This document shows positions 7,261 to 12,280 of a DNA stretch of 12,280 bases, in pieces (position 1 is the first letter of the stretch; every line of letters begins with the position of its first letter). Source of the stretch: Deltaproteobacteria bacterium. Lineage in GTDB: Bacteria; Desulfobacterota; Desulfobacteria; Desulfobacterales; SURF-7. The notes below the pieces were generated by a model, which had not been told where the DNA came from, did not search any database, and was given only the letters and a program-made list of their open reading frames with translations. Where the stretch lies: the NCBI GenBank assembly GCA_019307665.1, contig JAFDJC010000076.1, positions 1 through 12,280 on the forward strand. The letters are read 5' to 3'. The translations under genes were made by a program, and so were the position numbers.

Positions 7261-7335
7261 GTATTCAGGGCTATAAAATAAATAGTTAGAATTTTCTTCA
7301 ATAAAAAATAATAGTCATATGGGAGGTAAAGACTG

Positions 7336-8640
7336 ATGAAGAAGAAAAGCTTAACACTCGCAGCGATTATGTCATTAATTCCATTTTCAGCAGCATTTGC
7401 GGGCAGCGATGCCATAGGCACAATAGATACAGGGGATACTGCATGGATTATAGTCGCCACAGCACTTGTCATGATGATGACCCCTGCGGGCCTTGCTCTT
7501 TTTTATGGTGGAATGTCAAGATATAAAAACCTTTTAAATACTTTTGCCATGACTCTTGTTGCATACTGTCTCGCCAGCGTCATATGGATGGTGTGGGGCT
7601 ATTCACTTGCTTTCGGACCTGACAAGTCAGGGATTATCGGCGGGCTCGATCATATTTTCATGAACGGTATCGATGTGAACAGTATTACCGGAACCATACC
7701 CACTTATGTGTTTGCCCTGTTTCAGATGACCTTTGCCGGTATTACGGTTGCACTTGTATTGGGGTCTATCGTTGACCGGATGAAGTTTTCATCCTGGATT
7801 GTTTTCTGCTGTTTATGGTTAACCGTTGTCTATTGCCCCATTGCCCATTGGGTATGGGGGGGCGGCTGGATGGCAAATATGGGGGCACTGGATTTTGCAG
7901 GCGGAAATGTTGTCCATATCAATGCAGGCGTAGCAGGTCTAGTGCTTGCCCTTGTCCTTGGAAAACGGAAGGGGTACGGCAAGGAAGCCATGTTTCCTTC
8001 AAGCGTTACGTTGACGGCATTAGGCGCTGCAATGCTTTGGTTCGGATGGTTTGGATTTAATGCGGGCAGTGCACTTGCGGCCAATGGTATTGCAGCTTCG
8101 GCGTTTATGGTTACGAACACATCTGCTGCAATGGCTGCTCTTTCGTGGATGTTTGCCGAATGGCACTTCAATAAAAAACCGACGGTCCTCGGCCTTGCCT
8201 CAGGTGTTGTCGCAGGGCTTGTTGCGATTACACCTGCCGCTGGTTTTGTCGGGTTGCCCGCTTCAATGGTAATAGGACTTGCGGCGGGTGTATGTGGATT
8301 TTACAGTGTTGCGGTTCTTAAACAGAAGCTTGGATATGACGATTCTCTTGATGCCTTTGGTGTTCATGGAGTATGTGGTTGTCTAGGTGCGCTTGCAACC
8401 GGTCTTTTTGCCGATCCTGCCATTACAGAAGGCGCAAAAGGACTGTTTTACGGAAATCCCGGTCAGCTATGGATTCAGTTTGTATCAATAATCGCAACCG
8501 CTGCCTACACAGCAACAGGAACGCTTGTCGTTATTTATATAACCAAATTTGTGACCAAAGGTTTAAGAGTTGAAGAAGATGATGAGGTAGAAGGTCTGGA
8601 TAATGCCATCCATGGTGAAAGAGCGTTTGAAATCAGTTGA
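7336..8640 (+). CDS. amt: Ammonium transporter (Amt/MEP/Rh family)
   Basis: A 434-aa inner-membrane ammonium channel/transporter of usual length. An N-terminal signal peptide (KKK start, hydrophobic stretch, probable cleavage after AFA at about 22) is followed by about 11 membrane helices. Functional residues line up with E. coli AmtB at a constant offset of 26: F133 and F241 (phenylalanine gate), W174 and S245 (outer recruitment site), D186 in DFAGG, and the twin pore histidines H194 (VHINAG) and H344 (FGVHG). The short cytoplasmic C-tail is acidic (about residues 411-420) and ends with a HGERAFEIS stretch, as expected for P-II contact. ATG 7336 is preceded by GGGAGGT at 7321-7327. The sigma54 promoter at 7245-7260 implies nitrogen-limited induction. 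No glnK follows, which is unusual since amt and glnK are often paired. The next gene is convergent, 87 bp away, and no clear terminator is visible between them. Confidence 0.96.
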   Translation: MKKKSLTLAAIMSLIPFSAAFAGSDAIGTIDTGDTAWIIVATALVMMMTPAGLALFYGGMSRYKNLLNTFAMTLVAYCLASVIWMVWGYSLAFGPDKSGIIGGLDHIFMNGIDVNSITGTIPTYVFALFQMTFAGITVALVLGSIVDRMKFSSWIVFCCLWLTVVYCPIAHWVWGGGWMANMGALDFAGGNVVHINAGVAGLVLALVLGKRKGYGKEAMFPSSVTLTALGAAMLWFGWFGFNAGSALAANGIAASAFMVTNTSAAMAALSWMFAEWHFNKKPTVLGLASGVVAGLVAITPAAGFVGLPASMVIGLAAGVCGFYSVAVLKQKLGYDDSLDAFGVHGVCGCLGALATGLFADPAITEGAKGLFYGNPGQLWIQFVSIIATAAYTATGTLVVIYITKFVTKGLRVEEDDEVEGLDNAIHGERAFEIS

Positions 8641-8727
8641 CGCTGTTTTTTATTTCTCTTGGAATATTAAAACACAGGGGAAACAGTTTAGATTTTTTGA
8701 GATTTGTGATAAATAGAGTCTTGATAT

Positions 8728-9915
8728 TTAAAGTCTGACCATACCTTTCTGATAACATCTCACAGGTTTGGCATTAAACATGGCAGCAAAGCATTTATTG
8801 CAGTTGATGCAGGATGCTTGTGTTAATTTGCCTTCTTTGAATTTTTTTACCAGAAAAGGCTCCCGGATAAAAGGGCGGGACATGGATATTAGGTCAGCAT
8901 CACCTTTTTCTATTATTTCTTCCATCTGTGACAGTTTCCGTAAACCGCCAACCAGAATCAGGGATGCATTACCCATCATCCCCTTGACCACTTTTCCTGC
9001 CATACGATTATAGGCGTCCTCAAATATGTTGGTTTTAGCCATGGCTTTTAATTTGATTTTACCAATAGGCTTCATCCATAAGGGAAGGCCGGCCATGAGT
9101 TCATCAGCCGGTATATCTCCACGAATGATATGAAATGAGTATGCTGTACCGCAGCTCGTTTCAATGGCATCCACGCCCAGTTCAACCATCCATTTCGCAT
9201 ATCTGGCCGCCAGGTCAGGTGTCATACCTTTTTTGGGTGTAAAGTCGTTTCCATTCATCTTAACAAGTATTGGCATGTCGTCCGGCAAGAGCTCTTTGAT
9301 ATTTGTAATGACTTCTTTAATAAAGCGAAACCGATTCTCATCCGATCCTCCCCAGATATCTTTTCGTCGGTTAAAAAACGGAGACAGAAATTCACTCATT
9401 AGATAACCATGCGCTGCATGGAGTTGAATGGCATCAGCGCCGGCCCTTACGGCCCGCTCTGCAGATTTAACAAAAGCCGCAATGGTTTCTTTGATTTCTT
9501 CTTCTGTCATCTGATGGGGTTTGTTTAGTGTGGCTGGGTCCCTACCCCATTTAGATGGTGCAAGAGGTGCATGGTTGATAATAGCCTTGTCTGCCTGTCG
9601 CCCGCCATGTGCCAGCTGAAAAGCGACCTTGCTGCCATGCTGGTGAATTGTATCAGCAAGTTGTGAAAGACCGGAAATCATCTCATCAGAATGGATACCG
9701 CATTGTCCCTTATGCGCCTTGCCAAGAGGATGAACAAAAAGGTGCCCCGGAATGATCAGGCCGATTTCACCTTTGGCCAATGTTGCATATCTGCGAACAA
9801 TATCGTTGTTTACCTTTGCATTATCACCAGCCATTGCTTCGTGGGTAGCAGAATGAATGAATCGATTATTAAGCGTGAGACTACCAATATTGAAAGGCTT
9901 AAATAGTAATGACAT
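8728..9915 (-). CDS. NADH:flavin oxidoreductase, Old Yellow Enzyme family, with C-terminal Fe-S type cysteines
   Basis: A 395-aa cytoplasmic FMN-dependent TIM-barrel ene-reductase-like protein. Family motifs: LFKPFNIGSLTLNNRF at the N-terminus, FQLAHGGRQ (99-107), the substrate-site segment LHAAHGYLMSEFLSPFFNRR (165-184) with H166, H169 and Y171, and the FMN-phosphate end LVGGLR (321-326) with ISMSRPFIREP (343-353). The end has C369-x2-C372-x2-C375-x11-C387, resembling the 4Fe-4S site of 2,4-dienoyl-CoA reductase and bile-acid-inducible relatives, but the FAD/NAD(P) domains of those larger enzymes are missing, so electrons must come from a partner or from NAD(P)H directly. The start at 9915 has GAGG 5-8 nt upstream on the minus strand. 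It converges on amt, with no sign of a shared role in nitrogen metabolism. The substrate is unknown. Confidence 0.88.
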   Translation of the reverse strand: MSLLFKPFNIGSLTLNNRFIHSATHEAMAGDNAKVNNDIVRRYATLAKGEIGLIIPGHLFVHPLGKAHKGQCGIHSDEMISGLSQLADTIHQHGSKVAFQLAHGGRQADKAIINHAPLAPSKWGRDPATLNKPHQMTEEEIKETIAAFVKSAERAVRAGADAIQLHAAHGYLMSEFLSPFFNRRKDIWGGSDENRFRFIKEVITNIKELLPDDMPILVKMNGNDFTPKKGMTPDLAARYAKWMVELGVDAIETSCGTAYSFHIIRGDIPADELMAGLPLWMKPIGKIKLKAMAKTNIFEDAYNRMAGKVVKGMMGNASLILVGGLRKLSQMEEIIEKGDADLISMSRPFIREPFLVKKFKEGKLTQASCINCNKCFAAMFNAKPVRCYQKGMVRL

Positions 9916-10180
9916 GTTAACCTCAATCTGAAAAAATCACCGGAAATCGATTTTATGTATCAATTACAAATTATTGAATAATTGCAAATCAGCCATAGCG
10001 TATTCACACCGGGAAATCAACGAAAATGAAAAATATCATATTGAATCAAACCATATTCTTTTCCTGGACTTTCCCCATTTTTTTTTCACGTTTAAAAAAG
10101 AAATGGATAGCACACGTTTGGGTGGCCAGGACAACTCGTTGTCCGGGTGCGATAGCACAAGAAGCTTTGTTCACTTATAG
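9916..10180. other. Intergenic region between the flavin oxidoreductase and the IS left end
   Basis: No convincing gene is visible. A plus-strand frame at 9974-10180 starts without a ribosome site and looks like chance. The stretch contains an AT-rich palindrome (9969-9983), the hairpin GGACAACTCGTTGTCC (10129-10144) with 6-bp stem and CTCG loop, and a 9-bp direct repeat GATAGCACA (10106-10114 and 10151-10159) flanking it. No coding match to the receiver fragment on the other side of the IS was seen. Confidence 0.5.
9969..9983. promoter_or_regulatory. Palindrome upstream of the flavin oxidoreductase gene, possible operator
   Basis: AATTATT (9969-9975) and AATAATT (9977-9983) are perfect inverted arms around one G, about 55-70 bp upstream of the minus-strand start codon. 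This could be a repressor site near the promoter, but the AT-rich composition makes chance likely. Confidence 0.25.
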
Positions 10181-10191
10181 CGGATGTTCCA
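10181..10191. repeat. Left terminal inverted repeat of the IS
   Basis: CGGATGTTCCA is an 11-bp exact inverted match to the repeat at 12023-12033. Internal similarity beyond these 11 bp is weak. Confidence 0.6.
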
Positions 10192-10231
10192 AGATTTTGA
10201 TATAGCCAACCAAAGCTTAACCAATTGATTA

Positions 10232-11872
10232 TTAATTATTTTTTCGACGCCCAGTTAATTTCTTCCTGGTGGCTACTTTTTTTCCGTTGGCTGAAAAAAC
10301 TTCAGGAAGATGAACGTCAGCTTTTTTTAGCAACTCCCTTATTGAAGCTCTGGGTTCTGGAACCCTGTTGCAAAATGGTTTATTGTTAATACGCATTTCT
10401 ATTGCACATACCTGTGACAATTCATTTATCCCTTCTTTAACTTTTAAATCAATGCCTTGCCACCTGCCTGCCAATTCCTGAACAATTCGGTATGCCAGCA
10501 TCACAATTAAAGCATGGCCTCTTGTCCGATCAGCTAACCTAACGTGAATCGGGCGCATCTCAAGTTCGACTGTCTTGCTGGTTCTAAACGCCCATTCAAC
10601 CTTAGCAAGATCTTTATAGCGTGCATGCACTATCTCTTTGCTCACATCTTTCTTTAAATCTGTTGTCAGCACATAGCATCCATCAAGCTTTGTTTTTTCC
10701 GCGAATACATCTTTATCAATCTTGATTGAAATATTTCGTTCTTCGGTTGCAACTATTATCCAGCTTGAAATTCTTAATTTCGCAGCACGTTCTTTGACCT
10801 TTCGCAATGCCACATCTACTTGCGCTCGGGGATGTTCTGCAAGATATTTGTTTTGATTTGCCACTAAACGTTCAAGGGATAGCAGTTTACTGTCGCGGGA
10901 CATCTTGATCTCTTCAACCCTCATCGGATTACGGCGAAGTATATAGCGAACCCCCTTGTTATCTTCAATCTCCGCAAGTTCTTCATCGAACAACTCAAGC
11001 TGTATGGAACCCTGGTTTAACAATGTTTTGATCTGGTCTTTAGTAATGGCCGTGATATAATGAAATGCATTTTTTTTAATTTCTTTAATCTGGGGCCCCC
11101 TGATCATCCCCCGGTCTCCAACAAAAGTTATTTCGCTATTACCAAAACGTTCTGAAACCTTTTTAACCTGAGAATAAAATGTTTTTGTGTCACTAGTATT
11201 ACCCTTAAAAACTTCTATTGATATCGGCCTTCCCCATTCATCACATAGAAGACCTATTACGATTTGGCGTTTTCCTTTTTTGCCGTCACGGTTGTAACCA
11301 AATGCCCCAAGTTCATTGCACGTGCCTTCAAAGTAACTGCTCGTTACATCATATAAAAACAATTCTGGCTTTTTATCCGCATACGTGCCGGTAAACAGAC
11401 GATCTTCTATTACTCCCTGTTTTTTGGCCAGCCAGTCAAGATTGTTATACAGATCATCTTCGTTAAATACATTCAGTCCTAATATATCACATGCAGCATG
11501 ACCACCAGCTAATCTGACTGCTGATAATCGTGAACCCTGATCAATGACCCTGGCAATAACTTGCCAAAGGGCGAGCTTTCCTTCCCGAGTGGGGCCAAGT
11601 GCTTTATGTATCCCAAGCTGGCGTGCGATATCATAAATCAGATAGACTGCGCCTACTGAACATCCCTGGTGCAGCGTTATGTCTGACAGGGAAACAAGTT
11701 CTTCCAAATTTTTTTTATGTTTCAGCGCAAGCTTAATTGCATCAATTTCTTCAACTGAACAGTGCGAGAGATTGGCAATAGTACGATGCTTAACTTTACC
11801 ATCTTCCCGATAATTTTCTCGTAAAAGGAAGCGAGTGTATTTTCCATGGCTTTTTGATGCGTCAACATACAT
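10232..11872 (-). CDS. IS1634 family transposase (DDE, IS4-related)
   Basis: A 546-aa DDE transposase acting on the ends of its own element. Catalytic residues, numbered from the upstream GTG at 11881 (subtract 3 for this start): D178 in LFLYDVTSSYFEG, D256 in FVGDRGMI, and E429 in YKDLAKVEWAFRTSK, the Y-x(2)-[RL]-x(3)-E-x(6)-K-like signature of IS4-related enzymes. A long insertion between the second Asp and the Glu is typical of the IS1634 group. The C-terminus is lysine/arginine-rich. The frame is unbroken. I prefer ATG 11872-11870 (MYVDASKSHGKYTRF), matching the usual MYV... beginning of the family. The GTG nine bases upstream lies before the predicted transcription start. No ribosome site is visible for either start. 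Confidence 0.92.
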   Translation of the reverse strand: MYVDASKSHGKYTRFLLRENYREDGKVKHRTIANLSHCSVEEIDAIKLALKHKKNLEELVSLSDITLHQGCSVGAVYLIYDIARQLGIHKALGPTREGKLALWQVIARVIDQGSRLSAVRLAGGHAACDILGLNVFNEDDLYNNLDWLAKKQGVIEDRLFTGTYADKKPELFLYDVTSSYFEGTCNELGAFGYNRDGKKGKRQIVIGLLCDEWGRPISIEVFKGNTSDTKTFYSQVKKVSERFGNSEITFVGDRGMIRGPQIKEIKKNAFHYITAITKDQIKTLLNQGSIQLELFDEELAEIEDNKGVRYILRRNPMRVEEIKMSRDSKLLSLERLVANQNKYLAEHPRAQVDVALRKVKERAAKLRISSWIIVATEERNISIKIDKDVFAEKTKLDGCYVLTTDLKKDVSKEIVHARYKDLAKVEWAFRTSKTVELEMRPIHVRLADRTRGHALIVMLAYRIVQELAGRWQGIDLKVKEGINELSQVCAIEMRINNKPFCNRVPEPRASIRELLKKADVHLPEVFSANGKKVATRKKLTGRRKNN

Positions 11873-11908
11873 TATGGCCACATAAATATCTTACAAAATA
11901 ATGTATGT
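11865..11908 (-). repeat. Inverted repeat that can bury the transposase start codon in RNA
   Basis: ACATACATTAT (11865-11875) and ATAATGTATGT (11898-11908) are perfect 11-bp inverted arms with a 22-nt loop. In a minus-strand transcript the inner arm includes the ATG (11872-11870), so a transcript entering from outside the IS would fold with the start codon paired. The outer arm lies within the spacer of the predicted transposase promoter and would be absent from its own mRNA. Confidence 0.6.
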
Positions 11909-11911
11909 CAA
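11883..11911 (-). promoter_or_regulatory. Predicted transposase promoter
   Basis: On the minus strand TTGACA (11911-11906) is a perfect -35, with TATTTA (11888-11883) as a weak -10 after 17 bp. Transcription would start about 11877-11875, only a few bases before the ATG at 11872, giving an almost leaderless mRNA. The weak -10 suits a low-level transposase promoter. Confidence 0.4.
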
Positions 11912-12022
11912 CATATTTTTTATTATTTATTATATTTTTTAGTGGCTACGCATATTTGACCAAAACTATCGACAAGCAATTGATATTAAATGATATTAAC
12001 ATGATTTTGTTACATTTTATTC

Positions 12023-12033
12023 TGGAACATCCG
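12023..12033. repeat. Right terminal inverted repeat of the IS
   Basis: TGGAACATCCG is the reverse complement of the repeat at 10181-10191. Receiver-domain coding sequence resumes within 3 bases outside it. Confidence 0.6.
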
Positions 12034-12035
12034 GT

Positions 12036-12161
12036 ACAGGGCATAGTGCCCTTGTCGATGAGGAAAAAGCTAAAGAGATGGGAATAGCTGCCTATGTTAT
12101 GAAGCCTATTGTAAAGCAGAATATGGCGGAGACTATTCGGAGGGTGTTGGATAAAAAATAA
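12036..12161 (+). pseudogene. C-terminal remnant of a response-regulator receiver domain (hybrid kinase tail)
   Basis: Forty-one codons ending in TAA at 12159-12161 read TGHSALVDEEKAKEMGIAAY followed by VMKPI and a helix ending RRVLDKK. This matches the last third of a receiver domain: the conserved Thr/Ser after strand 4, the GI(A/R)A(Y/F) strand 5, the conserved Lys-Pro, and the last helix. Such endings are common at the C-terminus of hybrid sensor histidine kinases in Desulfobacterota. The phospho-acceptor Asp and everything N-terminal are missing. The homologous part starts right at the IS right end, so the element or an IS-mediated deletion removed the rest. The matching N-terminal part is not found on the other side of the IS. 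Confidence 0.75.
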
Positions 12162-12280
12162 AGTTGACACTCCCTCTTTCGCATATTGATCCAAACACCA
12201 TATATGGGGGCGGAGAATTATTTAAACTTTTATCGATTTTATTCTTTGAAAGTTTACAGCCCTGTGATCTGCAAATCAAA
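12162..12280. other. Non-coding tail of the window
   Basis: No gene is supported. TTGACA occurs at 12164-12169 but has no suitably spaced -10. A short palindrome CCATATATGG lies at about 12198-12207. No terminator is clear. Confidence 0.3.

Larger units (their letters stand above)
6953..7335. other. gdhA-amt spacer with an uncertain 62-codon frame
   Basis: This 383-bp spacer holds the sigma54 promoter and inverted repeat listed separately. A plus-strand frame from TTG 6981 to 7169 encodes 62 residues. Its first ~35 (beginning ITKIETLPDLPIELAQSQEE) look protein-like and hydrophilic, but the tail is AT-rich and phenylalanine/tyrosine-heavy, like non-coding DNA. There is no good ribosome site. 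It may be the remnant of a gene once in the gdhA operon or may be chance. No clear intrinsic terminator follows gdhA, so some read-through toward amt is possible. Confidence 0.3.
10181..12033 (-). mobile_element. IS1634-like insertion sequence, 1853 bp
   Basis: The element is bounded by CGGATGTTCCA at 10181-10191 and its exact reverse complement TGGAACATCCG at 12023-12033, and contains one full-length transposase on the minus strand. About 50 bp lie between the stop codon and the left tip, and about 150 bp between the start codon and the right tip. The outer base pairs (TAG on the left, TAC in reverse complement on the right) are nearly matching, so the true tips may be a few bp further out. 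No exact target-site duplication is visible: TTATAG on the left against GTACAG on the right. The right junction meets receiver-domain coding sequence. The transposase is intact, so the element could be active. Confidence 0.7.

Noticed and set aside
9974..10180. 68-codon plus-strand frame in the spacer left of the IS
   Set aside because: It has no ribosome site and no recognisable motif, runs through low-complexity T/A tracts, and ends at the IS tip by chance.
11905..12087. 60-codon plus-strand frame across the IS right end
   Set aside because: It runs from the IS end into the receiver remnant in the wrong frame, and the receiver frame explains the sequence better.
1..12280. CRISPR array, tRNA or rRNA genes
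   Set aside because: No regularly spaced repeats and no cloverleaf or ribosomal RNA sequence were seen on either strand.

Overview
The window carries a nitrogen-assimilation neighbourhood from a moderately AT-rich Gram-negative anaerobe. The protein families (a stand-alone glutamate synthase-like protein, a receiver/PEP-pyruvate-binding fusion, an Old Yellow Enzyme with a C-terminal cysteine cluster, and a hybrid-kinase receiver tail of the type common in sulfate reducers) point to Desulfobacterota, probably a Desulfobacteraceae member. That placement comes from recalled family resemblance, not from a search.

Layout. 1-158: 3' part of a cysteine-rich protein. 211-407: a sigma70-like promoter and a leader RNA with a strong hairpin and an intrinsic terminator/attenuator. 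408-2060: FMN-binding glutamate synthase-like protein. 2081-2118: hairpin terminator between convergent genes. 2119-2475 (minus): a small pseudogene with two in-frame stops. 2400-2428: promoter for a two-gene operon made of a 1015-aa receiver/ATP-grasp (PPDK_N-like) protein (2532-5579) and, 23 bp later, NADP-type glutamate dehydrogenase gdhA (5603-6952). 6953-7335: spacer with a good sigma54 promoter (7245-7260) driving an Amt ammonium transporter (7336-8640). 8728-9915 (minus): NADH:flavin oxidoreductase of the Old Yellow Enzyme family. 10181-12033: an IS1634-like insertion sequence with an 11-bp terminal inverted repeat, followed directly by the last 41 codons of a receiver domain (12036-12161).

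How the genes fit together. Amt brings in ammonium, GdhA fixes it onto 2-oxoglutarate, and the glutamate synthase-like protein may handle a related glutamate/amide step. The large receiver/ATP-grasp protein appears co-transcribed with gdhA and is the least understood part. It has one degenerate receiver, one apparently intact receiver and a PEP/pyruvate-dikinase-type nucleotide-binding domain, but no recognisable phosphohistidine swivel or PEP-binding barrel. It is the best candidate here for an undescribed control or phosphotransfer system linked to nitrogen or carbon status. The amt gene has its own sigma54 promoter but no glnK beside it.

The right side is accessory DNA. The IS appears to have cut a hybrid-kinase receiver exactly at its terminal repeat. 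Its transposase start codon lies in a potential hairpin that only read-through transcripts would contain.
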